Origin: JACCTI01 sp038237435
Lineage (GTDB): Bacteria; Verrucomicrobiota; Verrucomicrobiia; Chthoniobacterales; UBA10450
Direction of reading: 5' to 3'
NCBI GenBank assembly: GCA_038237435.1
Contig: JBBRYT010000008.1
Location: 1 to 64,000 of the forward strand
Length of the DNA stretch: 64,000 nt
This document shows positions 24,633 through 33,128 of the stretch, piece after piece. How positions within the stretch are numbered: position 1 is the stretch's first letter; each line of letters begins with the position of its first letter. The notes below the pieces were generated by a model. It searched no databases, was not told where the DNA came from, and saw only the letters and a list, made by a program, of their open reading frames with translations. The translations under genes and the position numbers were made by a program.

Positions 24633-26288
24633 ATCTGCTTCGTAAACAACCTCGCCGCCGATAACAGTCATCAGGCACTTCGTTTGTAAAATCTCCGGCT
24701 CCGGCACTTTCATGATGTCGGCCGAAAGAACGGTAAGGTCAGCCAGCTTTCCCACTTCAATCGAGCCTTTGTCTTTCTCTTCAAAGGCCGCATAAGCTGG
24801 CCAGGCGGTAAACATCTTCAGCGCCTGCTCACGCGTGAGCGCTTGCTCCGGGTGCCAGCCTTCACCGGTAAATCCATCAAGGCTCTTCCGCGCGACCGCG
24901 GCGTAGAATTCGATCATCGGCTCGCCGCGCTCGACGGGCGCATCGGAACCACCTGGTATGATCGCGCCGGCTCTAAGCAAGCTTTGCCAGGCATAGGCGC
25001 CGCCTAGTCGGTCGATGCCCAGCCTTTTCGGCGCGAAAAATAGATCGCTGATGGCATGGGACGCTTGCATGGATGGGATAACGCCGAGCTGCTTAAAGCG
25101 CGGGATGTCGGAGGGACTAATGATTTGCGCGTGCTCGATACGCCAGCGCGGATCGCGTTGCTTCCACTCGTTAGGCGGAACGGCTTTAAATGCTTTCTCG
25201 TAGAGGTCGAGCACGAAACGGTTCGCTTGATCTCCGATGGCGTGCGTCTGTACCTGAATGCCGGCCCGTAGTGCCTTCTTGAAGCAAGGAAGAAGCGTGT
25301 CTTCAGTATTCGTTAGGTATCCCGAGGTATCAGAGTCCGAATACTTGTCTAACAAGGCCGCGCCGCGCGAACCTAGGGCGCCATCGGCATAGAACTTAAT
25401 TGTGCGCTGGGTGAAACGCTGGCCAATCATTGGTCCTTCCGCGATTAGCGTGTCAGCAGGCTCGCCTGGGCCAGAGACGCCATTATAAATGCGGAGCTTT
25501 ACTTTGCCGGCGTCGATTAGCTTTCGCATGATCGCGACCTCGGTCAGGTCGCTACCGGGATTTTGGATCTCGCACCAGCCGAGACGCACACTTCGGTCGG
25601 CGCCTAACTGGAATGCCTTTTCTTTGTCACTGTTAGTCGGAGTGGGGATGTGCTTTTCCACCAGTGCCATTGCGTGATCGAGGAACATGCCAGTAGGAGC
25701 GCCACCAGTCTTCTCTTTCAAAATCTCGCCGCCAAAAGGGTTCGGCGTGTCAGCTGTAACTCCAGCTAGCTTCAACGCGGCGCTGTTAACTACCGCGGCG
25801 TGTCCATCGCCGCGGGTGAGATAAACTGGATTAGCCGGCGCGATTTCATCCAACTCGCGCGCGGTGGGAAAAGTGGCTGGTTGCCAGAAGGTCTCGATCC
25901 AACCACGGCCGGTAATCCACTCGTTAGGCGGAGTCTCAGCGACACGCTCCTTTACCTTGGCGAGGAACTCTTCACGCGTCTTCAAGCCTTCGAGATTCAA
26001 ATTCATCTCGCGAAAACCGACGCCGAAAATGTGGTAGTGCGCGTCGGTTAGGCCTGGCAAAACAGTGTGACCATTCAGATCAGCAATCCGTGTTGTCTTA
26101 GTCGCAAGTTGCCGCGCATCGTTACTGGATCCAACGAAGGTAATGCGGTCGCCTCGGACTGCGATGGCCTCGGCATGCGGTTGTTTCTCGTTATCGGTAT
26201 AGATGTTGCCGTTCACAAAGATGGTTTCTGGAGTCGAAGCAGCAAAGAGTTCGCCGGCAAAAGCGAAAAGAAGAAGAACGTATTTCAT
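24624..26288 (-). CDS. exported YtcJ-like amidohydrolase
   Basis: A 554-residue protein from the Met at 26288, which begins a signal peptide (MKYVLLLFAFAGELFAA). Metal ligands: LPGLTDAHYHIFGVGF (H-x-H), QTHAIGDQANR, RIEHAQIISPSD and PGGSDAPVERGEPMIE. These are the marks of the YtcJ-type amidohydrolase 3 family, TIM-barrel hydrolases with one or two zinc ions. The substrate is unknown. Its start overlaps the stop of the helical-bundle gene upstream (ATGA), so the two are translated together. Two CTCGTTAGG words lie within it, both encoding Pro-Asn-Glu. Confidence 0.9.
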   Translation of the reverse strand: MKYVLLLFAFAGELFAASTPETIFVNGNIYTDNEKQPHAEAIAVRGDRITFVGSSNDARQLATKTTRIADLNGHTVLPGLTDAHYHIFGVGFREMNLNLEGLKTREEFLAKVKERVAETPPNEWITGRGWIETFWQPATFPTARELDEIAPANPVYLTRGDGHAAVVNSAALKLAGVTADTPNPFGGEILKEKTGGAPTGMFLDHAMALVEKHIPTPTNSDKEKAFQLGADRSVRLGWCEIQNPGSDLTEVAIMRKLIDAGKVKLRIYNGVSGPGEPADTLIAEGPMIGQRFTQRTIKFYADGALGSRGAALLDKYSDSDTSGYLTNTEDTLLPCFKKALRAGIQVQTHAIGDQANRFVLDLYEKAFKAVPPNEWKQRDPRWRIEHAQIISPSDIPRFKQLGVIPSMQASHAISDLFFAPKRLGIDRLGGAYAWQSLLRAGAIIPGGSDAPVERGEPMIEFYAAVARKSLDGFTGEGWHPEQALTREQALKMFTAWPAYAAFEEKDKGSIEVGKLADLTVLSADIMKVPEPEILQTKCLMTVIGGEVVYEADSL

Positions 26289-26863
26289 TGATGTTTTGCT
26301 CGCTCTTGCAAGCGTGCGCGTGTCATGCGCTCGCGCAACCCACCTTCTTGCAGGAACGCTTGCTCCAGATGTTGTAGCTGTTTGTCTAGGAGGTAGTTCG
26401 CTTGGTGGATCACGCAAATGAGAATATTCGCTACTATTTCTGGCGCGCGGGTCTCGAAATAGGACTTATAGGACACGTAGGACGAATCTTTCTTCGCTCC
26501 CAGGCGTCTGACGAATAATGCCTGACGGCTGTTTTTGTCCCAAGGACTCAGGCTTTTGCCACGCAGGAAATCTTTGTAGTCTTCCAATAACTCTTCCAGG
26601 CTGGCTCGGGCGACGTTGGTTAGCTTGATTTCGATTTCTTTCGAGGTGGCAGAGGCCTGGCTTGCTTCGAGAATATTCTGTTTTCCGGAGCGCGCGGCTT
26701 GCACCATTTGGTCGTAGGTGCGGTCTCTTTTCTCAACGAAGCGTTGGCAGAAGACCCTCGTCCCGTCGAAAACGATGAGCGCTTTTTGATAAGAGAGTAA
26801 GTCTTCATAACCACCATGCGGTGGGATGAAACCCGTTGCCTTCCTAAATCGTCTCGGTCCCAT
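26285..26863 (-). CDS. four-helix-bundle protein (S23/IVP-like suffix family)
   Basis: A 192-residue protein from the Met at 26863 (an upstream Met at 26902 overlaps the protease gene further). YEDLLSYQKALIVFDGTRVF, RTYDQMVQAARSGKQNILEA, SLEELLEDYKDFLRGKSL and ANILICVIHQANYLLDKQL fit the four-helix bundle family related to 23S rRNA intervening-sequence proteins. These are common in Verrucomicrobia and Bacteroidetes; their role is not known. It lies between the M48 protease and the amidohydrolase genes on the same strand. Confidence 0.8.
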   Translation of the reverse strand: MGPRRFRKATGFIPPHGGYEDLLSYQKALIVFDGTRVFCQRFVEKRDRTYDQMVQAARSGKQNILEASQASATSKEIEIKLTNVARASLEELLEDYKDFLRGKSLSPWDKNSRQALFVRRLGAKKDSSYVSYKSYFETRAPEIVANILICVIHQANYLLDKQLQHLEQAFLQEGGLRERMTRARLQERAKHQ

Positions 26864-26868
26864 CGGTC

Positions 26869-28155
26869 CTATTCTCCCGCCGGCAGATGCGCCGCTTTCC
26901 AATCCATCGCCATGCGAATGCGCGCGCGGCCGCTAGGATGATCGAAGAAGATGAATTCCTCGAACGGAGTAGGATCGAGTTTGCGGTAAGTGCCGAGCTT
27001 CAACGCTACCGCGGCCATGCCGTCCGGCTCCCGTGAAGTGTTAATTCCGAAAGCGTCTGCCTCGACTTCAGCGACACGCGTGATCGTGTTCGTGATCGGT
27101 GTGGCGAGGAACGCGAGCGCAGTCAGGATTAGCGCCAAAAGCGGAAGCCCGGCAGGATCAGCGATCCCGCGCACCTGCCAGCCAGCGCCGTAACGGCGAA
27201 CCGCCGCATCAAAAATAAAGCGCGTCAGGGCGAAGAGAATGAGCGCGAGCAGGGAAAGACTGATGACGAACTTGTAGATGTGATTCAGCACGTAATGTCC
27301 CATTTCGTGCGACATCACGTAGCGGATCTCGGGCAGCGAACATTGCTTGAGGAGGTTATCGTTCAATGCAATCCGGGTTGTGCCCAGGAAGCCGGCGACG
27401 TTTGCGCTCACACGATTTGATTGCCGCGAGGCATCCACTTCAAAGACTTGCTTCACCGGGATTTGGTTGGCGCGTGCCATGGTCAGGATGGGTTCGCTGA
27501 TCGCAGGATTATCGAGCGGCTTATACTTATTGAAGAGTGGCTCGATATAGATTGGTGCGATGAGGGCCGCGACCATCATGAACACGACGACCACGCCTGT
27601 TCCCCAGATCCACCACGTCCGCGGCGCGCGCCGGAAGACCGCATACAGCGCGATGAGCAACACCGTTGTCCCGATGATCCCAACAACGAGCGCGATAAGC
27701 TGCTCGCTAAACCACGCGCCGAAGTCCTGGGTCGCGAGTCCGTAGGCGTGCTCGCGAAAATAATGTGCGTAGAGATTCAGTGGAAACGTCAGCACCTGGA
27801 CGAGCAGGATATAGGGAATGGCGTAGAGCACTACTTGCAGCCAGGGCAGGCGCGTTTTGCGTTCGGCGAAATCGCGGAGACGAGTAGAGACGTGCGTCGT
27901 AAGAAGGACGAACGAGATCGCAATCCCGAGGAGCGAGTCCCAGAGAAGCAGCCAATAACCGCCTTCGAAGTAGGCATCGGACTTTGCTTTCTTGTCGGAC
28001 GGCACGGTCTCGAGCCAGGCGCGGGTGGCCGTGGCAGGATCTGCATCCGCGGCAATGGCAGGTCCGACAATCGATGACGTCGGAGTTTGCGCCAAACTCG
28101 CGCGCGAACCACCAATGAACCAAAGCGCGAGAACGAAAAGACGAAGTGACTTCAT
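26869..28155 (-). CDS. M48-family membrane metallopeptidase (Ste24/CAAX protease-like)
   Basis: A 428-residue protein from the Met at 28155, with a signal-type start (LRLFVLALWFIGG). About six membrane helices follow. The zinc site MSHEMGHYVLNH (HExxH) is near residue 290, and the third ligand is in EVEADAFGINTS. DASRQSNRVSANVAGF matches the conserved loop of Ste24 homologues. It would cleave membrane or exported proteins. An adjacent helical-bundle gene follows closely on the same strand. Confidence 0.92.
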   Translation of the reverse strand: MKSLRLFVLALWFIGGSRASLAQTPTSSIVGPAIAADADPATATRAWLETVPSDKKAKSDAYFEGGYWLLLWDSLLGIAISFVLLTTHVSTRLRDFAERKTRLPWLQVVLYAIPYILLVQVLTFPLNLYAHYFREHAYGLATQDFGAWFSEQLIALVVGIIGTTVLLIALYAVFRRAPRTWWIWGTGVVVVFMMVAALIAPIYIEPLFNKYKPLDNPAISEPILTMARANQIPVKQVFEVDASRQSNRVSANVAGFLGTTRIALNDNLLKQCSLPEIRYVMSHEMGHYVLNHIYKFVISLSLLALILFALTRFIFDAAVRRYGAGWQVRGIADPAGLPLLALILTALAFLATPITNTITRVAEVEADAFGINTSREPDGMAAVALKLGTYRKLDPTPFEEFIFFDHPSGRARIRMAMDWKAAHLPAGE

Positions 28156-28228
28156 GGGTGCGAAACTAGCATCGGCTTTGTGTTTGAGAAGCTTTGCCGC
28201 GCGCACGCGCCTGCGTATGTAGACGCTC

Positions 28229-29077
28229 TTGAAATCGCTCGCCTTTCTCTCGGCTGATAATCTCGAGGGTTATGTGATCGATGACGATCTAGCCTACGTC
28301 CCGCTGCGGGATTTGGGTTGGAAGGTGGAAACGATTTCGTGGCGCGAGACGCATGTCGATTGGAGCCAATTCGCCGGCGCGATCATTCGATCCACCTGGG
28401 ACTACCAGAGAGATTTGCCGGCTTTCCTCGCCAAACTCGAGCGCATTGCAGGAGCGACGCGGCTCGCCAATCCAATCGAGATCGTGCGCTGGAATGCGGA
28501 CAAGATTTATCTGCGTGAACTCGAGAAGCGTGGAGCGAGCATTACTCCCACCATTTGGAAACAGCCTGGCGCTACTGCCGCCGAAATCGATCTTTGCTTC
28601 GACGAATTGGAAACGAGTGAGCTTGTGCTTAAGCCGACCGTCAGCGCGAATGCCGAGAACACGATCCGCCTAACGAGAGGTGGCACTCATGATACTTCGA
28701 TGTTCGCGACGCATTCCTACATGGTGCAGCCGTTTATGCGCGGCATCGTCGAGGAAGGAGAATTTTCCCTCTTTTATTTCAATCGCGAATTCAGTCACGC
28801 GATTTTGAAAACACCAAAACGGGGGGATTTCCGGGTGCAGGAAGAACACGGGGGAACCATTCGCGCCATCGAGCCGCCGCCCGATTTGTTAGCGGCGGGT
28901 GAGCGAGTCACGGAGCTACTCGACAGCAACTTGCTTTACGCGCGCGTCGATTTCGTCCGCGACGGCGAAGCGTTTCTTCTAATGGAGCTGGAGTTGATCG
29001 AGCCTTCGCTGTATCTGCGGATGAACGAAAACGCTCCGGCCCGTTTCGCCAGCGCGATTGATCGATGGCTGCGATGA
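28229..29077 (+). CDS. ATP-grasp enzyme (glutathione-synthetase/RimK-like)
   Basis: A 282-residue protein; the best start is a TTG at 28229, since no ATG lies early. LPAFLAKLERIAGATRLANP, VRWNADKIYLRELEKRG and SELVLKPTVSANAENTIRL fit the ATP-binding half; YARVDFVRDGEAFLLMELEL, EPSLYLRMNENAP forms the metal-binding Asp/Glu/Asn set. Family members join a carboxylate to an amine using ATP, and the substrates vary. The last 20 bp overlap the upstream open frame of the next gene. Confidence 0.85.
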   Translation: MKSLAFLSADNLEGYVIDDDLAYVPLRDLGWKVETISWRETHVDWSQFAGAIIRSTWDYQRDLPAFLAKLERIAGATRLANPIEIVRWNADKIYLRELEKRGASITPTIWKQPGATAAEIDLCFDELETSELVLKPTVSANAENTIRLTRGGTHDTSMFATHSYMVQPFMRGIVEEGEFSLFYFNREFSHAILKTPKRGDFRVQEEHGGTIRAIEPPPDLLAAGERVTELLDSNLLYARVDFVRDGEAFLLMELELIEPSLYLRMNENAPARFASAIDRWLR

Positions 29078-29105
29078 TTCATTCAACTACTCGTTAGGCA
29101 AAGAC

Positions 29106-29999
29106 GTGCATAAAGGTTCAGGCAAAATCGTTTTCATCATCGCGGGCGTGTGGATTGTCACCATTACGTTTCTGCATGCGGTCTTGAATCTTGGCGTCTT
29201 AAGCGGCCACAAGACCGGCCGCGGGCAGAAGCAGCTGCGGGTAGGCTATCTGCCAGTTACTTGTCACCTGGCATGCCCGGTAACGGATTTCATCAATCGC
29301 AGTATCGCGGGCCAAAACATGTTCGATCCGATCCGCTTCAATGGCTGGCCGGAGCTAAAGGAGGCCTACTTGTCCGGCTATACCAGGGCCACCTTTATTC
29401 TTGCACCTATGGCCATGGCTTTGCGCGAACAAGGTGTGCCCATCAAGATCGTTTATCTAGGACATCGGGACGGGTCCGGCGTCTTTGTGCATAACGATTC
29501 GGACATTCGCGACGTGCACGACCTTCGCGGCAAAAAGATGGCAGTGCCTAACCGCTTCTCGAACGAGCGCCTTCTTATCTACCGACAGCTCAATAACGCT
29601 GGCATGAGTATCAACGATGTGAATCTGGTAGAGATGGCGCCGCCCGATATGCCGGCCGCGCTTTATGCCAAAGCAGTCGATGCCATTGCTACGGGCGAAC
29701 CTTTTCTTGGCGAGACCGAGTTGGATGGTTATGGACGCAGGCTTTGGTTAACCAAAGATGTCTGGCCCAAATTTATTTCCTGCGTGTTGGCGGTGCACGA
29801 GAACTTGATCAGAGAAAATCGGCCGCTCGTGCAGGAGATCGTGACAGGCATAGCTAAGAGCGGAAAGTGGCTCGACCAGAAAATGGAGAACCGCATGGAT
29901 GCGGCGCAATTCGTCGCCACGAAGTATTACAACCAGAATCCGCGCCTGCTCGAATTCGTCCTTAGCCGACCGCCCGATCGTGTGCCTACACGCAACTAA
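29106..29999 (+). CDS. NrtA/SsuA-like ABC substrate-binding protein, C-terminus frameshifted
   Basis: A 297-residue protein from a GTG at 29106, with an N-terminal membrane anchor (IVFIIAGVWIVTITFLHAVL). The binding-protein core is LRVGYLPVTCHLACPVTDFI, WPELKEAYLSGYTRATFILA, LRGKKMAVPNRFSNERLLIY and EMAPPDMPAALYAKAVDAIA. This resembles nitrate/sulfonate/bicarbonate-type binding proteins. The frame ends early at PDRVPTRN; the remaining C-terminus is readable in another frame up to 30148. No permease or ATPase gene is beside it. The Cys-rich CHLAC segment is distinctive. Confidence 0.8.
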   Translation: MHKGSGKIVFIIAGVWIVTITFLHAVLNLGVLSGHKTGRGQKQLRVGYLPVTCHLACPVTDFINRSIAGQNMFDPIRFNGWPELKEAYLSGYTRATFILAPMAMALREQGVPIKIVYLGHRDGSGVFVHNDSDIRDVHDLRGKKMAVPNRFSNERLLIYRQLNNAGMSINDVNLVEMAPPDMPAALYAKAVDAIATGEPFLGETELDGYGRRLWLTKDVWPKFISCVLAVHENLIRENRPLVQEIVTGIAKSGKWLDQKMENRMDAAQFVATKYYNQNPRLLEFVLSRPPDRVPTRN

Positions 30000-30148
30000 C
30001 CCCGCTACGCCGAGATTTTGAGGAAATCGAGAAGCTAGGTCTGCAAGCCGGTACCCTCGCCGGCACCGCGCATTTCGAGGACTACGTCGATGACTCCTTT
30101 GCAGCGGAAGCGGGTAAAGCCGGCCCCTACGACTGGCGCGGTCACTAA
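29985..30148 (+). pseudogene. out-of-frame C-terminus of the ABC substrate-binding protein
   Basis: In the alternate frame the sequence reads YTQLTPLRRDFEEIEKLGLQ, then GTLAGTAHFEDYVDDSFAAE, to a TAA at 30146-30148. The EIEKLG / AHFEDYVDDSF pattern is the usual ending of NrtA-type binding proteins. A single base missing near 29980-29990 (after the codons for DRV) would explain it. It is a true frameshift or a sequencing error. Confidence 0.7.
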
Positions 30149-30216
30149 TATGATGAGTCGAATGAAGCGTCGTTAATCTTTGACTCTTGCTCGATCCTTC
30201 CTAATTCTTTTTCCAC

Positions 30217-30450
30217 ATGAGCAATCCGAACCAGCTTCCCGCGCGCAAACCCTCCATGTCGGCGGAAGCGATGATCGGGACGGGAATTACGATTTGGGCA
30301 TTCGGGATTTTGTTTCTCCTGCTCGGTTGGGCGCAGCACATGCGTCTGGTGAAAGACGCTTCCCTCACCCTGCTGGTGATCGGCGCGGTGCTGTTTGTCG
30401 TCGGCGGGCTAGTTGCGCTGGCCGGTGCAGGCAAACGAAAGAGCAGTTAA
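30217..30450 (+). CDS. small two-helix membrane protein
   Basis: A 77-residue protein with two hydrophobic segments, about residues 19-39 (MIGTGITIWAFGILFLLLGW) and 48-70 (ASLTLLVIGAVLFVVGGLVA), a short polar N-terminus and a basic tail (GKRKSS). No family is recognised. Its stop overlaps by 4 bp the stop of the convergent RibD-like gene. Confidence 0.6.
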   Translation: MSNPNQLPARKPSMSAEAMIGTGITIWAFGILFLLLGWAQHMRLVKDASLTLLVIGAVLFVVGGLVALAGAGKRKSS

Positions 30451-31202
30451 CCGCGCGCCGTTTTCTCCTTCGCCCGCAGAATCTTGTAGGTTAGAAAACA
30501 TTCTTCGCCGACGGTTCGCATCTCGGTCAATTTGCAGCGCACACTCGCGGGCAAAAATTCTTTCCGCCTCCCCGTAAGCGTTGGCGCATCGCGGCCGCCG
30601 AAAAGAAATGGCGCGATCGTTAGATTTAATTGATCGACCAGGTCGAGTTCGAGAAACGAACGGAAAAGTTCGGCGCCGCCTTCGAGCGAGACCCACTTCA
30701 CTTTGTACTCCGCCCGCAGTTGCTCCAGCATCCAGGCGAGATCGACAGACTCTTCCTCGCTAAGATGCAGCGTCGCCTTTTCGCGAAGCTTTTTCTGAAA
30801 CGCCCGCGGCATGCGCGTGGTCGAGAAAATCAAAATCGGCGAGATGTCCGACTCGAAAATTTTTAGCGACGCATCGATCCGTCCATTGCTCGAGACGATC
30901 ACGCGAATCGGCGCTTCTGTCCGTCCGCGCTGCAAGCGCCCTTCACGCAGTTCGCCTTTCGGTAAACCGAGCCGCACGTTGTCCGCTTTCAAAGTGTTGT
31001 GGCCGATCACCACCGCATCGGCCAGCGCGCGTTGACGCAGCAAATGCATTCGGTCCTCACGCGAAGTGAAATCGACCGGCGCATTCTTGTGCGTGGTGAT
31101 TTTGCCGTCGGCGGTCATCGCAAAAGTGGCGGCGACAAAAGGCCGACGCGCGTTTTGCCGCGGCGATTTCGCCTTTGGTTTAATTCTCTTCCGCGATGCC
31201 AT
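30447..31202 (-). CDS. RibD C-terminal-domain (dihydrofolate-reductase-fold) reductase
   Basis: A 251-residue protein. The RibD_C domain runs from residue 20: FVAATFAMTADGKITTHKNA, DRMHLLRQRALADAVVIGHN, TLKADNVRL, then VKWVSLEGGAELFRSFLELD and LVDQLNLTIAPFLFGGRDAP. This is the NADPH-binding reductase half of the riboflavin enzyme RibD; stand-alone versions act as pyrimidine reductases or on other substrates. The deaminase half is absent. The first residues (KRIKPKAKSPRQNARR) are very basic and of unclear use. It overlaps the next gene by 23 bp. Confidence 0.85.
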   Translation of the reverse strand: MASRKRIKPKAKSPRQNARRPFVAATFAMTADGKITTHKNAPVDFTSREDRMHLLRQRALADAVVIGHNTLKADNVRLGLPKGELREGRLQRGRTEAPIRVIVSSNGRIDASLKIFESDISPILIFSTTRMPRAFQKKLREKATLHLSEEESVDLAWMLEQLRAEYKVKWVSLEGGAELFRSFLELDLVDQLNLTIAPFLFGGRDAPTLTGRRKEFLPASVRCKLTEMRTVGEECFLTYKILRAKEKTARG

Positions 31203-32214
31203 GTTCGAGCGTGGCGACTTCTTCGCGCATCTCGCGCAACTTCATGTGCCGCGTGACACCGCTCGGCCGGTAGAAGAAATATACGATGCCGCCGGGCAGA
31301 CAGGCGAGCAGCATGACCAGAAAACTCATCGAGCCGATGAGCGCGGCCACGCTTTGCTCAACGTGACAAAGTTGCGAAAGAAGAATCTGCAAAACTTTTT
31401 CGCGCCAACCAATTCCGGCCAGACTGATCGGCAAAGACGAAACCGTGCGTTCGATCGGCATGATGGAAAAGAAATCTATCAAGCCAACGTGGTTGCTTCC
31501 GCGGAATGCCTTCGCCACGCAAAAAAATGTCAGGAAAGTGGAAAGGTGCGCGACGAGCGAAACGCCAAAAGCCGCGAGGGTAGCAAACCAATGTCGAGCG
31601 TAGAGATGATAGGCTACGGAAAGTTCGATCAATTTTTCGCGTCCGGGAATCTTCTGTGGAAGTGCATGGAAAAGATTGAAACCGCTGATGATGAAACTGG
31701 TTATTAAGAAGAGAACCGCCCCGCCTAGAATGATCAAGAGACCGAAGAGCAGCTGACGCGTCTCGGGTGTGCTGGCGAGAAAGTTATAGCGCAAGGCGAT
31801 CAGCACGCCGGTGAGCGAAATCAGCGCGATCAAACCGATGATGCGGTCGAACAGAACGGCGAGGAGCGCGCCGAGTTTTTTCGTGGGAGCTTCCTTCAGC
31901 AGCAGGTAGGTTTTGATGATGTCACCGCCGGTGCCGCCGGGTAGGAACTGGTTGTAGAACATTCCGATCAAGAAAAGTCCGGTGGTTCGCGGAACGCTCA
32001 GATGGATTTCCTGCACGCGCAGGAGGATGCGCCAGCGTGCGGCGGCGGCGATCTCAACCAGAATATAGGCGAAGAGTGCGGCGACGACCCAGCGGAAGTT
32101 CGCGCTGCGCAATGCCGTGCCCATTTCCGCGCGTTTGGCGGGATCATGAAATACCCAGTAAAGCACCGCGACGGTGACGACGAGCTGTAAAAGTGTGAGC
32201 AGCGTTTTTTTCAT
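31180..32214 (-). CDS. lysylphosphatidylglycerol-synthase-TM-region (UPF0104) membrane protein
   Basis: A 344-residue integral membrane protein from the Met at 32214, which overlaps by 4 bp the stop of the TIM-barrel gene. Eight or so helices are visible. LFLIGMFYNQFLPGGTGGDI is the signature of the AglD/MprF membrane domain family, and LPISLAGIGWREKVLQILL is the second conserved section. Proteins of this fold flip or transfer lipids. The soluble aminoacyl-transferase domain of MprF is absent, so lipid or glycolipid transport is more likely than lysylation. Confidence 0.85.
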   Translation of the reverse strand: MKKTLLTLLQLVVTVAVLYWVFHDPAKRAEMGTALRSANFRWVVAALFAYILVEIAAAARWRILLRVQEIHLSVPRTTGLFLIGMFYNQFLPGGTGGDIIKTYLLLKEAPTKKLGALLAVLFDRIIGLIALISLTGVLIALRYNFLASTPETRQLLFGLLIILGGAVLFLITSFIISGFNLFHALPQKIPGREKLIELSVAYHLYARHWFATLAAFGVSLVAHLSTFLTFFCVAKAFRGSNHVGLIDFFSIMPIERTVSSLPISLAGIGWREKVLQILLSQLCHVEQSVAALIGSMSFLVMLLACLPGGIVYFFYRPSGVTRHMKLREMREEVATLEHGIAEEN

Positions 32215-33125
32215 TCGCCGAAATGTTTTTTCCAAATCACAACCGACTGGCGGATTTCTTCGGGCGTTTTGCGCGGACTCATTTCCCAAACGTACTGGCA
32301 CTCGTTAGGCAAAAGCGGGACGAGCTTGAGCAAATCGACGTGGCCGGCAAAGGGCGGCTGATGATCCTGCGCCGGCCAGATGCAATCCTGCAAATGACAA
32401 CCGAGCGCGCGCGGCCCGATGGTACGCAACCATTCTTCGTGATCGAGGAAGCCAAGATTTTCTTTGATCTGAATGTGACCGAAGTCGTGCCAGTAACCGG
32501 CGTGAGGTGAGTTCAATTCGTCGAGGAGCGCCGGCAGTTCGCGTTCGTTAGGCATTTCCTCGTAACCGCGCCGGCCTTCGATGCCAAGCCGGATATTTTT
32601 TGTGGCCGCATAGTCGACGATCGGTTTCAAACATTCCTTCACTCGATCGAGTCGCCAGGGTGCTTCTTCTTCGCGCTTTTTGACCGCTTTGATCTTGCGG
32701 CGGACGTAATCGCGCGAATTTAGTTTTCCTTTTTTGACGAGCGCGATCAGTTCGTCGGTGATTGGATTCATCGGCACCTGACCGCAATGCGTCACGACAA
32801 ACGGCGCGCCGAGCCGCTCGGCAAAATCGATGGTCTGCAAAGTTTGTTTGACCGCGCGCTCACGCTCGCGCGTGGTGCCGGCGGAAAACTTGTAGCAATC
32901 TGGCGAAGCTTGCATGACCTCGACCGGTAGCGGACAAAAATTGTGCAGGCTGCTGATAGTCACTTCACCGGCGTCGAACATTTTTTGAATTCCCGGCATG
33001 AGCGAAATGCGAATGCCATGGCCCAGCTCGATGCGATCAAAGCCGAGCTCGCCTTTGATCTCGCGCAGCATTTCATCGCCGGACTTGTGCCGGCCGGAAT
33101 TCCAGCAGGTCGAAAACGAAATCAC
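32211..33125 (-). CDS. sugar phosphate isomerase/epimerase-like TIM barrel
   Basis: A 304-residue protein of the xylose-isomerase-like (AP endonuclease 2) superfamily. ISFSTCWNSGRHKSGDEMLR starts the barrel; FVVTHCGQVPMNP, RLGIEGRRGYEEMPNEREL, HAGYWHDFGHIQIKENLG (metal-binding His/Asp) and RALGCHLQDC follow. The exact substrate is not visible. It is translationally coupled to the downstream lipid-flippase-like gene. It holds one exact CTCGTTAGG word and one variant, both encoding Pro-Asn-Glu. Confidence 0.85.
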   Translation of the reverse strand: MISFSTCWNSGRHKSGDEMLREIKGELGFDRIELGHGIRISLMPGIQKMFDAGEVTISSLHNFCPLPVEVMQASPDCYKFSAGTTRERERAVKQTLQTIDFAERLGAPFVVTHCGQVPMNPITDELIALVKKGKLNSRDYVRRKIKAVKKREEEAPWRLDRVKECLKPIVDYAATKNIRLGIEGRRGYEEMPNERELPALLDELNSPHAGYWHDFGHIQIKENLGFLDHEEWLRTIGPRALGCHLQDCIWPAQDHQPPFAGHVDLLKLVPLLPNECQYVWEMSPRKTPEEIRQSVVIWKKHFGE

Positions 33126-33128
33126 TTG

